Counted from the stretch's first letter, positions 41,796 to 51,217 are shown. The stretch is 64,000 bases of DNA from JAJECS01 sp965198185 (GCA_965198185.1 CBDAOU010000002.1:372001-436000), one strand, 5' to 3'. The notes: generated by a model not told the origin, from the letters alone. A program made the numbers and translations.

Positions 41796-43027
41796 GGCGC
41801 TACCGCGGGGCCGAGCGAGGGTGCTGAGTCGTCACCAAAGCGAAATACAAACAAGGTCCGCCCCGAACCATCGACCCACATCACGGCCAGATTAGACGAG
41901 TCGCCATCAGCCGTCACGTAGACCAAGGCGCGGCCGTCCGGCGTCCAGACGGGAGCGCGGTCGCCCAGGGTGTATCTGAACTCGGACAGCGGGAGCACGA
42001 TGGCGCCCGTGCCGTCGGCGTTGATGATGGCGACGTGCGGCTGGCGGTCGCGGATGGTGGCGTAGGCCACGCGCTCGCCGTCGGGCGACCAGCGCGGCTC
42101 GAGGTCGGCGCCGGCGGCATCGGTGAGACGCCGTTCGTCGCTGCCATCGAGGGCCACGGTGAAGATGTCGAACTGGCCGAAGCGATCGGCGCTGTACACG
42201 AGGCGACTGCCGTCGGGCGAGAAGGATGGCGACGTTTCCGCGCGGCCGCTGCCGACGACCAGGGTCTCGGTGGCCGTCTCGACGTCGACGATCCAAATGT
42301 CGGGGCTGCCGCGGCGTTGGGATTGGAAGGCGATGTGGCTGCCGTCGGGCGACCACGAAGGCCGCGAGTCGGCCGGACCCTGCGTGAGCGGACGGATATT
42401 GCGGCCGAGGGCGTCCATCAACCAGATGCGGAATTCGCCGTCCCGGTTGCTGGCGAAGGCGATGGTCGATCCGTCGGGCGACCAGGCGGGCTGCGCGTCG
42501 TCGGCGGGATTGAACGTGAGTTGCCGCTGGCCGGTGCCGTCCGTGGCGATGACGTAGATCTCGAGGTTGCGGCCAATGTCGACCTGGTAGGCCACCCATA
42601 GGAGCGGAAATGGGGTGTCGGGAGCCGGTGGCGTGGGGGTGGGCGTGGCAGTGGCCGTGGGTGTCGGGGTGGGCGTTGGGCTCGGTGTTGGCGTGGGTGT
42701 GGCGGTTGGCGTCGGGATTGGAGTGGCCGTCGGCGCGGGCGTTGGACTGGGCGTGGGGGTTGGTGTTGCCGTGGGCGTGGGGGTCGGCAGGCTCACCGGG
42801 GCCGTCGGTGTGGGACGGGGGCGGCCGACGGGTATTTCGGCCGGGAGCGGCGCCGGTGTCGAGGCGACCACCGTGATGCGCTCGATCGGCACGCGAATCA
42901 CTGACGGCGAGCTGCCGTTGCAGGCGATCGATAGGAGCAAGGCCGGGCCCGCCAGGGCCGTGGCGAATGCCCAGGATCGGGCGCGGGCTAACGCACGCGC
43001 GGCTGGTGCGGGCTGGCAGCGATTCAT
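41792..43027 (-). CDS. PD40/TolB-like beta-propeller lipoprotein
   Basis: The 411-residue protein has a lipoprotein signal ending in the lipobox LLSIAC, then a Pro/Thr spacer with about 60 residues of PTPTPTAT-type repeats. A six-bladed PD40 propeller follows, with blades recognisable by AWSPDGSTIAFASNRDG, SWSPDGSHIAFQSQRRG, SFSPDGSRLVYSADRFG, RWSPDGERVAYATIRD and VWTPDGRALVYVTADG. Such propellers bind ligands or partner proteins outside the membrane. The ATG at 43027 fits the signal peptide. It is translationally coupled to the MFS transporter, which suggests a sensing or delivery role, but this is an inference. Confidence 0.87.
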   Translation of the reverse strand: MNRCQPAPAARALARARSWAFATALAGPALLLSIACNGSSPSVIRVPIERITVVASTPAPLPAEIPVGRPRPTPTAPVSLPTPTPTATPTPTPSPTPAPTATPIPTPTATPTPTPSPTPTPTPTATATPTPTPPAPDTPFPLLWVAYQVDIGRNLEIYVIATDGTGQRQLTFNPADDAQPAWSPDGSTIAFASNRDGEFRIWLMDALGRNIRPLTQGPADSRPSWSPDGSHIAFQSQRRGSPDIWIVDVETATETLVVGSGRAETSPSFSPDGSRLVYSADRFGQFDIFTVALDGSDERRLTDAAGADLEPRWSPDGERVAYATIRDRQPHVAIINADGTGAIVLPLSEFRYTLGDRAPVWTPDGRALVYVTADGDSSNLAVMWVDGSGRTLFVFRFGDDSAPSLGPAVAP

Positions 43028-43049
43028 GCGCCGGAGTCGGTGCGCCGCC

Positions 43050-43580
43050 TTACGCCGCCGCGCCCCGTTTGCTCCCACTCGGGCCCTTGCCCAGGCCCAC
43101 GAGTTGCTTTGGCGTGAGAAACCACCGCACCACGGCGCACTGCCCCAGCGCGATGGCGTAGGTCTGGAGCTTGCAGAGCCCGCCCGGCTTGAGACCGAAT
43201 GACCCGCCCGGCGCGCCGAATGCCCATATCGAGATGAGTTGGCTCAGCGTCGGTTCGTGCCCGACCAGCATGACGCCTTTGCTCCGCTCATTTGCTCGCA
43301 CGGCTGCGACGATGCCATTGAGGTCGCCGGTGGCAAGGGCGTCCGCGTACTCGATATCGGCAGCGACGGCGAGGCCCGCGTGCACGATTTCGGCCGTTTG
43401 CCGAGCGCGCAGCAGCGGGCTGGAGACGATCGTCTCGACGACGACGTTTGCGACGGCCATGCCCCTGGTGGATTGTTCCGTGCGCCGCCATCCCCGCGGG
43501 CTGAGCGGGCGGAGGTCGTCCCGGGGATAGGCCGGGCCGAAGGCCTCGGCCTTGCCGTGCCGCAGGATGTAGAGATTCAT
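43050..43580 (-). CDS. sixA: SixA-like phosphohistidine phosphatase
   Basis: The 176-residue protein is a small histidine phosphatase. The catalytic loop is LYILRHGKAE (His8), LSPRGWRRTEQ follows, and VSSPLLRARQTAEIV and MLVGHEPTLSQLI provide the second Arg and His. SixA removes phosphate from phosphohistidine, for example on the PTS protein NPr in E. coli. No PTS gene is visible here, so the target is unknown. The ATG at 43580 is clear. It lies 22 bases upstream of the lipoprotein gene on the same strand. Confidence 0.88.
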   Translation of the reverse strand: MNLYILRHGKAEAFGPAYPRDDLRPLSPRGWRRTEQSTRGMAVANVVVETIVSSPLLRARQTAEIVHAGLAVAADIEYADALATGDLNGIVAAVRANERSKGVMLVGHEPTLSQLISIWAFGAPGGSFGLKPGGLCKLQTYAIALGQCAVVRWFLTPKQLVGLGKGPSGSKRGAAA

Positions 43581-43629
43581 GCGACCTCCGGGATTCGTGG
43601 GATTCCGGCGTCCGGACGTGCGGTGGCGG

Positions 43630-44070
43630 TCAGGCCTCCGCGGCGGTGGTGACGGTGATCGGGTCGCCGGCGACGGCCACTCCGCCGGCGCTGACGGTGG
43701 ACAGCATGCCCCGGCGTCCCCGTATCTCCTCCTGCAGTCCGGGCCGGAGCGCGTCCATCTTGGAACACGGGTCGCATGGGTGGGAGATCACCACCTCGAC
43801 CTCGGCGCCGATGCGCAGCCGGTCGCCCTCGCTCAACGACGCCAAATCAACGCCGGTGGTGGCGACGTTTTCGCGGATGTCGCCGGGGCCGAGCTCCAGC
43901 ACGTCGAGAGTCTCGGTGTCCATGAGCAGCACTTGATTGCGGGTGTCCGGCTGGGCGTGGCGGTCGCCCTCGATGCCCAGGTCGGCAATGAAGCTGAGGC
44001 TGCTGACGTCGACGTTCTGCCCGGAGCGCGGGGACAGACGCAACCAGGCGACGTGAGCGGTGGTTGACAT
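43630..44070 (-). CDS. MOSC domain protein
   Basis: The 146-residue protein is a single MOSC domain, the C-terminal fold of molybdenum cofactor sulfurases, which binds or carries sulfur for MoCo. VSSLSFIADLGIEGDRHA, RQVLLMD seen as NQVLLMDTETLDVL, LGPGDIRENVATTGVDLASL and the cysteine-containing CDPCSKMDALRPGLQEEI then GRRGML are the expected blocks. The absence of the PLP domain suggests a YiiM/YuaD-like small MOSC protein. It is the last protein-coding gene on this strand before the tRNA. Confidence 0.87.
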   Translation of the reverse strand: MSTTAHVAWLRLSPRSGQNVDVSSLSFIADLGIEGDRHAQPDTRNQVLLMDTETLDVLELGPGDIRENVATTGVDLASLSEGDRLRIGAEVEVVISHPCDPCSKMDALRPGLQEEIRGRRGMLSTVSAGGVAVAGDPITVTTAAEA

Positions 44071-44159
44071 AACACTGCCCTGCTACGTTTTGGTTGCGTC
44101 CAGCGTACGCCATCCGCGAGCGCCGACCAGCCGGCCCGACGGCGCCCCGCCACCGCGCC

Positions 44160-44165
44160 TATAAT
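44160..44165 (+). promoter_or_regulatory. -10 box of tRNA-Leu
   Basis: A consensus TATAAT ends 10 bases before the tRNA's first base. No good -35 hexamer is seen at the usual distance. Confidence 0.5.
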
Positions 44166-44175
44166 TGTGCGCCCG

Positions 44176-44259
44176 GCCGAGGTGGCGGAATTGGTAGACG
44201 CGCTAGCTTGAGGGGCTAGTGGCCTCCGGGCTGTGCGGGTTCGAGTCCCGCCCTCGGCA
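44176..44259 (+). tRNA. tRNA-Leu (anticodon GAG)
   Basis: The acceptor arms GCCGAGG (44176-44182) and CCTCGGC (44252-44258) pair fully, with discriminator A at 44259. The D-arm contains GGTAGACGC. The anticodon stem CTAGC/GCTAG encloses the loop TTGAGGG, giving GAG at 44210-44212, which reads CUC and CUU. The long variable arm (TGGCCTCCGGGCTGT) is class II, as expected for leucine. The T-arm is GCGGGTTCGAGTCCCGC. CCA is not fully encoded. Confidence 0.95.
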
Positions 44260-44283
44260 CCGTGATTCGCCGGTCCAAACCTG

Positions 44284-44478
44284 CTAATCAGGCCAATTGC
44301 AGGACCCGGCGGGAACGGCGAGATTGGAGCGCGCGCCGCCGCGTCCAAGCAACGCGTTGGTGGCCACGGTGGATCCATGGACGATGGCCGCGGCCGATGT
44401 CAGTCTCCCGGCGTGCCGGCCGTCCTGCAGCGCCTGAACCGGGGCGCCCGGCATGCTGGGCGCCATGAATACGCGCAA
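44284..44478 (-). pseudogene. Remnant of a hydantoinase A/oxoprolinase N-terminus
   Basis: Within this frame, AAAIVHGSTVATNALLGRGG (about 44331-44397) closely matches the hydantoinase A/oxoprolinase N-terminal motif VHGTTVATNALLERRGA. The rest decays into unrelated residues within about 15 codons on either side. No other part of such a gene is nearby. It appears to be a fragment left by a deletion, in the gap of 300 bases between the tRNA and the permease gene (44260-44559), which otherwise holds nothing. Confidence 0.5.
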
Positions 44479-44559
44479 CCAGTCGCCGCTGATGACGACA
44501 ACGTGGCGCCGATGTCGGCACCAGGGGCCGCTGTTGCTCAGAACGGGAAAACACGAGAC

Positions 44560-47400
44560 CTACTCGTCCCCGAACTTGATGGCTGCATGCGTGCGGATGC
44601 CCCACAGCCTCCGCACGGTTACGGCCAGCACCAACGCGAGCGCGATGCCGAGCACAACGAATAGCTTGCCCAGGTCATCCCACGCCGTAATGGCCACGAA
44701 AGGCGGCGTCCTGCCCAGGGGCTCCGCATCGAGCTGCATGAAGGGAGTGAACAGCGCCCCCGTGAGGATCCCCAATGCGGTGCCGGCCGCTGTCCCGAGC
44801 ACGACCAGGAAGCCGTGCTCGAACACGATGAGCGCCACCACCTGGCGCCTCGCGATACCCATGGCGCGCAGAATCCCGAATTCCGGGAGCTGGCGCCGGA
44901 ACGATATCAGGGCGTAGGCCGCCAGGCTGGCCACCGTCAGCAGCACCGAAATCACAAACCCGGTCGTGAGAATCCCGAAAGTCCCGATCCGCATGGCATC
45001 GTTGTGGGCGCTCGCGAGCAGCTCGCGCGCATCGAACGCCTGGATCACGCGGAAGCCCAGCTCTCGCAGGCCGCCTACGAGCTCGCCGGCTCCCACGTCG
45101 GGACGCAGCCGCGCCAGCACATTCCACGGTGATTCGCCCAAGGACCGTTCGAGGTGCCCAAGGTCCGCCACGGCGAAGAAGCCCGCATTGGGAACGTGGG
45201 TGGGGAAGGTGTCAATCACGCCCGCCACAAAGAACCCCAGTTCAGCCTCACCGAGCACGACGTCGACGGGATCACCCACTTGCAGATCGGGAAGCTCCGC
45301 CAGGAGACGTCGATCGACCAGCAAGGCCCGATCGTCGGTGATCATTGCGTTCATCAGCGCCTCGAGTGACGCGGGTGCGAAATCGCGGCGCCACCACGCC
45401 GTTTGGGCGAACGGACCCGGGTCCACGCCGTAGAGCGTCACGGAGCGGGAGTAGGCCAGCGGTCCCCCCAACAGCCTGACCACCGCGTCATCACGCCAAA
45501 GGCGAGCCACCCGGTCCACCGCGGGAGCGCCGCCGGCGGTGGTGTCGAGATGCCCCTCGATCGGGGGCATGTGCCAGATCCGCTGGTTGTCATCGAATTC
45601 GCCGTACTCCTCGAAGAAGGCATCCGCGCCAATCTGGTAGTACGCGCTGTCTTCCAGGTTCCGGTTGATGGTGGCGGCCATCGACGCGCTGAACGTCCCA
45701 GTGGCGAACGTCAACATCAGCAGGATCATCAGGCCTGTGAATGGACCCGCGCGCCGCCCCATCTGCCGCAGTCCCAGAAACAACACGACGCCATCCCGGC
45801 GTGATCCCGCCCAGATCAGGAAGCGGACGATCCAGGGGAGCAGCCGCAGGAAGACCAGAGCGCCCGCCAGGATGAAGACGATGGGGATGAGCACGAGCAG
45901 AGTTCGCGCGAGTGGTTGGGCCTCGGGACCCATGTCCGGCAGGGCATCCCAGCTGCGCAGCGTGGCGTAGCCATAGAGGGCCAGCCCAAGCAGCCCGAGG
46001 TCCAGAAAGAACCGTTGATAGAACGGCCCGCGCCGGACCCGCGCGACCTGCTGTCGATGACTCACGATCGAGCGACGCGCGGCGCCGATCACCGGCGCCA
46101 GCATGGCGAGAATGCCCAGCCCCGCGGTGGCCGCGGCCAGCCCATAGTGGCCTGCCGTCAGCTCCAAGCGCAGGTCGGCCCGATTCGTAAACTCAAGGAA
46201 GCCGAGCGTCTTCCCCATCGCCTGGGCGATTCCCATGCCCAAGAACGGGCCCACGGCGATCGCCAGTCCGGCCAGCGGAAGGCTCTCCAACAGGTAGACG
46301 GCGACGACCTGCCGCGTGCTGGCGCCACGGCTCTTGAGAACGGCGATCTCGGCGCGCTGCCCGTCCACGACCATCCCGGTCGAAAGCGCCATGAAGTAGA
46401 GGACGAGGCCCACGACGGGCGCGCTGAGGACGAACAACGTGAGCTCGACTGTGGTTCGCTGCTGGTCCGCGGCGACCAGGATGCGGTCCAATCCGGTTTC
46501 CACGCTCGCGTTCGGTGCCATGGTTCCCGCCAGCGGGTCAAGTCGGCGCAACCCGCTGATGATGCTCTGGTAGTTCGCGGCGCGAATGGCGTCCGGGTCG
46601 AAGTTCGAGTACCAGGCCGCCTCGCCGTAGAGGCTCGGTCGAAGGACGAGGAGGCCGTTCACGAAGGCATCGCGGTCAACGATCAGCGCGCCCCGGTCGA
46701 AATCGCCGATCGGCTTGAACCAGTAGATTGAGCCGGGGTCCTTGGGGACGAAGCGGCCCACGATCTCGACGCGGACGACAAATGATCCCGTCGCGCCGGC
46801 GTCGCTGTGGGTCAGCTCGATGCGGTCGCCAACCAGCAGACCGTGGTCGTCCAGCGCGCGCGACGACATCATCCCTTCGAGGAGCGCGAACCGTGCCCCG
46901 GAGGCGTCCTGCGCCGTCCTGACCAAATCCGCCGGCAGCCGCCCTTCCAGCAGCTCGACGTTGTCGGCCATCCCCGTCATCGCGGCGAGGAACCCGAAAA
47001 TGAACGAGGACGGCCGCAGCGGTTCACCGGTTGACGCAAACGCTTCGAGGGACATCCGGTCCGACTGGAGATAGCTCACCTGTTGCCGCTCGGGCAGTCC
47101 GACGCGGCCGGCGAGCTGCGTGCCCAACACCTCAGAGGCGTGCTGATACCCCTCGCGCCCGATCGCCAGTTGTTGGGACTGGCCTTCGGCGTGGCGCACG
47201 ACGACGCTGGACGCCAGCGGCAGGCGTGCGTGCTCGATCTCGCGTCGGAGCAAGGCATCGCTGAAGCCCGCGGCAAAGAGCGGCACCGCGGTCACCAGGG
47301 CCACGCTGACCAACATGCCCACCGCCACGATCAGCATGGCGGGCCCACTGCTGTGCAGGCGCCGGAGGACTAGTCCCACGAGCGCACGCGGGAACGTCAC
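44560..47400 (-). CDS. FtsX-like ABC transporter permease
   Basis: The 946-residue membrane protein has the duplicated FtsX layout of large MacB/LolCE-like permeases. A first membrane segment (GPAMLIVAVGMLVSVALVTA) is followed by a long extracellular domain. A three-helix FtsX unit near residues 310-400 (ELTLFVLSAPVVGLVLYFMA) carries the loop AEIAVLKSRGASTRQVV. A second FtsX unit at the end has LPEFGILRAMGIARRQVVAL. These coupling loops normally contact an ATPase. No ATPase gene is adjacent, so one must come from elsewhere. The GTG at 47400 is two bases after the adaptor's stop. Lipoprotein or drug export is possible. Confidence 0.85.
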   Translation of the reverse strand: MTFPRALVGLVLRRLHSSGPAMLIVAVGMLVSVALVTAVPLFAAGFSDALLRREIEHARLPLASSVVVRHAEGQSQQLAIGREGYQHASEVLGTQLAGRVGLPERQQVSYLQSDRMSLEAFASTGEPLRPSSFIFGFLAAMTGMADNVELLEGRLPADLVRTAQDASGARFALLEGMMSSRALDDHGLLVGDRIELTHSDAGATGSFVVRVEIVGRFVPKDPGSIYWFKPIGDFDRGALIVDRDAFVNGLLVLRPSLYGEAAWYSNFDPDAIRAANYQSIISGLRRLDPLAGTMAPNASVETGLDRILVAADQQRTTVELTLFVLSAPVVGLVLYFMALSTGMVVDGQRAEIAVLKSRGASTRQVVAVYLLESLPLAGLAIAVGPFLGMGIAQAMGKTLGFLEFTNRADLRLELTAGHYGLAAATAGLGILAMLAPVIGAARRSIVSHRQQVARVRRGPFYQRFFLDLGLLGLALYGYATLRSWDALPDMGPEAQPLARTLLVLIPIVFILAGALVFLRLLPWIVRFLIWAGSRRDGVVLFLGLRQMGRRAGPFTGLMILLMLTFATGTFSASMAATINRNLEDSAYYQIGADAFFEEYGEFDDNQRIWHMPPIEGHLDTTAGGAPAVDRVARLWRDDAVVRLLGGPLAYSRSVTLYGVDPGPFAQTAWWRRDFAPASLEALMNAMITDDRALLVDRRLLAELPDLQVGDPVDVVLGEAELGFFVAGVIDTFPTHVPNAGFFAVADLGHLERSLGESPWNVLARLRPDVGAGELVGGLRELGFRVIQAFDARELLASAHNDAMRIGTFGILTTGFVISVLLTVASLAAYALISFRRQLPEFGILRAMGIARRQVVALIVFEHGFLVVLGTAAGTALGILTGALFTPFMQLDAEPLGRTPPFVAITAWDDLGKLFVVLGIALALVLAVTVRRLWGIRTHAAIKFGDE

Positions 47401-47402
47401 GG

Positions 47403-49016
47403 TCAGTAGGACTCGAAGATGACGGCGCCTTCCTCGACCCCGTCAATGATCTCGATCTCGGAGTCACTGCGAATGCCGGTGCGCACCGGCAGGCTGCGGC
47501 GCCGCCCATCGATGAGCGCCTCGACAAACTGGCGCAGGTTCACGGTGCGGACGGCCGTGATGGGTACCTTCAGTACGTGATTCTTGACCTGCAGGGTGAT
47601 GGTCATGACCGCGCGCATCCCGATCTCGACGTCCGCGTCGGCCCAATCCGCGGTGATCTTCGCTTCGTCGATGCGCACGGTGCCACCGCCGGGCGCCCCG
47701 ACGTCGTGCGGCAGCACGGCCACCCGCCCCTGGAAGACCACCCCCTCCAGTCCACCGACGACCACGTGCACGGCCTGCCCCACCGCAAGCTGAGGCTGAT
47801 ACCCGCGAGGAACGCTGGCTCGCACCACCAGCGTGCTCACATCGGCCATCTCAACGATCGCCTCGCCCGGTTTCACCTGGGTGCCCGGCACGCGCGGCAC
47901 GTACGTCACCACACCGTCACGCGGAGCCGTGAGTTGGTAGTCAGTCGTTGGCGCGTTCAACTCCGCCAGCCTCGAACGAGCAGCCCCGGCGGTTTCGCGC
48001 AGCGTCGCGACCTCATGAGCAATCCCGAGCTCGCCGTTCCGGATAGCAGCCAGGGATCGCTGGGCGGCATCGCGCCGGAGAATGGCGGCCTGCCGGTTGG
48101 TCCGCGCGTGCTCGATCGTGGCCTCGTCCGCTCCGGCGCGGAGGGCTTCCAACTCGGCTGCGGCGCTGGCAAGCGACGCCTCCGCACCCGCCGTCGACGC
48201 CCGCGCTATCTGCAGCGCGGGCGGGCCCGCGGGACGCTCGAGCAGGGAGAGGTCGTAGCGCGCGCCTGCCAGGGCGAGCGTCGCGGCGGCCACGGCCTGC
48301 TCGGCCGCTGCCAGCGCCTCGGCGGAAGCCGACGGGCTCTGCCGCTGCAGGCGCCGCAACTCGTCCTGAGCGCTCGAGAGCCGCAGCGCGTGGACCTCAA
48401 CGTCGGCCCTGGCGGCGTCGATGGCCGCCGGCAGCGTCTCCTCGATGCGGCGCGCCTCCGCGCGGCGAAGGGCAACCGCGGCCTCCGCCGTGGCAACTGC
48501 CGCCTGCGCGGAGGCAACGCGTGCCGACGAAGGTCCGGCCAGCAGCGCATCGAGCGCGTGCTGCCGGGCGAAGACCTGGCTCTGGGCCAGCAGCAACGCC
48601 TCTTCAGCCGCCGCCTGTGCCTCGAAGAGCTCGGCCTCGGCGGTGTTGAGCCGCTGCTCGGCGCGTTCGAGCTCCTCCTGCGCCGCCGCGATTTCCTCCA
48701 CCCTGGCACCGGTGTCCAGCTCTGCCACCACCTCGCCGGCCCGCACCGCCTCGCCGCGCCGCACGTGGATCACCTGGAGCAGTCCCGGGACGTCGAAGGC
48801 GAGGGCCGTCTCCAGCTCGGCCGCGACTCGACCCTCCAGGCGGATGTCCTGCTCGATCCGGCCTCGCTCGACCTGGACCGTGGGACGATCGAGATAGCTG
48901 GGAGGCGCTGTGATCAGCGCGGGAGCGCTCGTTTCGCTCTCGGAAAAGAAATCGCAGCCGGTCAGGGTGAGAGCCACCAGGACGAGAGCCCCCAGGGAAC
49001 GGATGCCATTCCTCAC
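47403..49016 (-). CDS. HlyD/MacA-type membrane fusion (adaptor) lipoprotein
   Basis: The 537-residue protein is a periplasmic-type adaptor for the permease that follows. A lipoprotein signal ends in LTLTGC. The split lipoyl domain reads LAFDVPGLLQVIHVRRGEAV and later YQLTAPRDGVVTYVP. Between them is a long Ala/Glu-rich coiled coil of roughly 260 residues, longer than usual. A beta-barrel follows with VVRASVPRGYQPQLAVGQAV. It should link the permease to the outside or to the cell wall. The GTG at 49016 was chosen because the signal peptide starts there. It forms an operon with the FtsX-like gene, two bases apart. Confidence 0.87.
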   Translation of the reverse strand: MRNGIRSLGALVLVALTLTGCDFFSESETSAPALITAPPSYLDRPTVQVERGRIEQDIRLEGRVAAELETALAFDVPGLLQVIHVRRGEAVRAGEVVAELDTGARVEEIAAAQEELERAEQRLNTAEAELFEAQAAAEEALLLAQSQVFARQHALDALLAGPSSARVASAQAAVATAEAAVALRRAEARRIEETLPAAIDAARADVEVHALRLSSAQDELRRLQRQSPSASAEALAAAEQAVAAATLALAGARYDLSLLERPAGPPALQIARASTAGAEASLASAAAELEALRAGADEATIEHARTNRQAAILRRDAAQRSLAAIRNGELGIAHEVATLRETAGAARSRLAELNAPTTDYQLTAPRDGVVTYVPRVPGTQVKPGEAIVEMADVSTLVVRASVPRGYQPQLAVGQAVHVVVGGLEGVVFQGRVAVLPHDVGAPGGGTVRIDEAKITADWADADVEIGMRAVMTITLQVKNHVLKVPITAVRTVNLRQFVEALIDGRRRSLPVRTGIRSDSEIEIIDGVEEGAVIFESY

Positions 49017-49267
49017 TTCGGCCACCCGAGTCACGGATCGCCCGGCAACGCTGCATTCGCCGGTGAAGTCGATTCTACCGGCAGGCCGGGCGCTGATGCC
49101 TCGCGGGGCCAAATCCGGGGAGACCGGGCCCGAGACGGCCGCCGCCAGGAGGCCGATGGCGCGCATGCGGAACTTCCCGGCGCCTGGCGGCCCCTCCAGC
49201 AAGTACTCTCGGAGTGCGGATCCCGCAACGTGAGTCAACGACGGTGCGGTCGGGTCTGGAGTCGCTG

Positions 49268-51217
49268 ATGACGCATCCTGATACACCGCAGGCTTGGATG
49301 CCGCTGACGACAGCCGAGGGCGGCACGGTAACGGCGCTGGCGACTGGGCCGCTGAGTGCGAATCGCCACGCCGTGATTGCCGGAACCCTCAGCGGGTTAT
49401 ATGTAGGTCGCGACGGTGGGCATGCGTGGGAGAAAGTAGGTGCATTGGGGAGCCGCTTCGTTCAGGCGGCTGCCGTCTCACCCACATTTGACAGCGATGC
49501 CACGCTCATCGTCGGCACCGCAGGCTCTGGCGCCTTCCTCTCGGTGGACGGCGGAGCGTCCTGGCGTGAACAGGACTTCTGGGGCCAGAGGCCAGACGTC
49601 ACCGCCCTGGAGTTCTCACCGACCTACGCCAGCGACGGCATGATCCTGGCTGGTACGAGCCAGGACGGCGTGTACGCCACCACCAACCGGGGCCGTACCT
49701 GGAATGCCGCCAACCAGGGTCTCGCCGATCTGGGCGTCAATGCTCTGGCCGCTCAACTCGGGCCGGAGGGGCACGGCGTGCTGTTCGCCGGCACCACGGG
49801 CGGTCTGTATGAGTGGTTGGGCGACGCACAGCAATGGTTCCCCGCGCCCGGCTATCCGGCCGGCCTGCCGGTCCAGGCGATCACCTTTGCGCCCAACGCG
49901 AGTGATCGCACGGTGTTCGTGGGAACCGAGGGTGGGGGGCTTTGGCGGTCGATCGAAGGGGGCGCGTTGCGACGGCTGGAGGCTGGGGGCGCGGATGCCA
50001 GCATCAATGCCATCGCGGTGTCGCAGGACTTCGGCGCGGACGGAACACTGATGATTGCCACGGCAGAGCGTGGCCTCATGCAGTCCCGCGATCGTGGCGA
50101 CTCATGGCAGCCGACGGCGGGAGCCGCGGACGCAAACGCGGTCTTAGCCCTCGCGAGTTGCGTTAACCCGGACGGCCAGGTTTGGTTGGCCGGCCTGCAC
50201 GAGCGCGGCGTCCTGCGTTCGGCGGACGGCGGCGGGTCCTGGCAGCCTTCCAACGTTGGCGTGTCGAGCCGACCGGTCTTGGCGCTGGCGTTGTCCCCTG
50301 GATTCGCGTCGGATGGCACCGTCCTGGTCGGCACGGCGGCCGAAGGCGTGCTGCGCTCCACCGACGGCGGAGCGACCTGGCTCCCCACCAGCGACGGCCT
50401 CGACGAGCTGAGCGTGACCTCGCTGGCCTTCTCGCCTGCTTTCCGCGCCGACCGCCGGGTTCTGGCAATCGCCGGGGGCAGCCTGGTCGAGAGCCGCACC
50501 GGCGGGCGGGCCTGGACGCCGGCGACCGGTCTGCCGCAGGATTTGACGCCGCTGAGCCTGGCCATCGCATCCGGTTCACCCGCCGACCCTGCCATTGCGG
50601 TCGGGGGTGCGGACGGCGCCTTGCTGCTGTCGCGCGACGGCGGCGAGTCGTGGACGCAGTCGGCTGAGCGCTTCGCGGGCAAGAACGTAGTGACGGTGGC
50701 GTTCTCGCCGAACTACGCCTTGGACGGCACGCTCGTCGCGGCCACTGCGGACGACGGCATGGTCGCGGTGTACCGCACAACCGATCACGGCACGTCTTGG
50801 AGCCGTGTCTTCGAACGCGCGGGCGAGGGCTGGGTCTCGCTGGCAATCCCGCTCACGGACGGCGACGAGGACGACTTCATCGGCATCGCCACCGGAAGTC
50901 ACGTGATCACGCCGCTTGGCAGCCAACTGCGGTCCTGGCGCGCGACGCGACCGACCGAGACGCGCTTGTCAGTCCTTGCGGTCGTGGCCTCGGCACAGTT
51001 CGCCACGAACGACACCCTATATGCGGCCACAACTCGCGGCGTCTTCCGATCGTCGGACCGCGGCCGCATCTGGCGCCGGCTGCCGGCCGGCATGGGAGCG
51101 CCTCCAGTGACCTGTCTGGCCCTCGCGCCTGACGAAGCGGGCACGGACGTGCTGGTCGCCGGGACGCTGGAGGGCAGCGTCTGGTGTCTGCGGGATGCCG
51201 CGGCGGCGCAGGACTAG
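49268..51217 (+). CDS. BNR/YCF48-like repeat propeller protein
   Basis: The 649-residue protein is built from about ten imperfect repeats of roughly 55-60 residues. Each carries a FSPTYASDGMILAGT-like strand and a BNR-type Asp-box such as RSTDGGATW, SVDGGASW, TTNRGRTW and SRDGGESW. These form sortilin/VPS10-like or sialidase-like propellers. No catalytic sialidase residues are seen, and no signal peptide is evident, so the location is uncertain. An ATG at 49268 was chosen; a GTG at 49214 would add 18 residues. It is divergent from the adaptor gene. Confidence 0.82.
   Translation: MTHPDTPQAWMPLTTAEGGTVTALATGPLSANRHAVIAGTLSGLYVGRDGGHAWEKVGALGSRFVQAAAVSPTFDSDATLIVGTAGSGAFLSVDGGASWREQDFWGQRPDVTALEFSPTYASDGMILAGTSQDGVYATTNRGRTWNAANQGLADLGVNALAAQLGPEGHGVLFAGTTGGLYEWLGDAQQWFPAPGYPAGLPVQAITFAPNASDRTVFVGTEGGGLWRSIEGGALRRLEAGGADASINAIAVSQDFGADGTLMIATAERGLMQSRDRGDSWQPTAGAADANAVLALASCVNPDGQVWLAGLHERGVLRSADGGGSWQPSNVGVSSRPVLALALSPGFASDGTVLVGTAAEGVLRSTDGGATWLPTSDGLDELSVTSLAFSPAFRADRRVLAIAGGSLVESRTGGRAWTPATGLPQDLTPLSLAIASGSPADPAIAVGGADGALLLSRDGGESWTQSAERFAGKNVVTVAFSPNYALDGTLVAATADDGMVAVYRTTDHGTSWSRVFERAGEGWVSLAIPLTDGDEDDFIGIATGSHVITPLGSQLRSWRATRPTETRLSVLAVVASAQFATNDTLYAATTRGVFRSSDRGRIWRRLPAGMGAPPVTCLALAPDEAGTDVLVAGTLEGSVWCLRDAAAAQD

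Noticed and set aside
42610..42876. Gly/Val repeat frame (GVGVGVG) on the plus strand
   Set aside because: It is the reverse complement of the PTPTPT spacer of the lipoprotein at 41792 and has no independent support.
44260..44559. Integrated element at tRNA-Leu
   Set aside because: No integrase and no repeat of the tRNA 3' end were found; only a short hydantoinase fragment is present.
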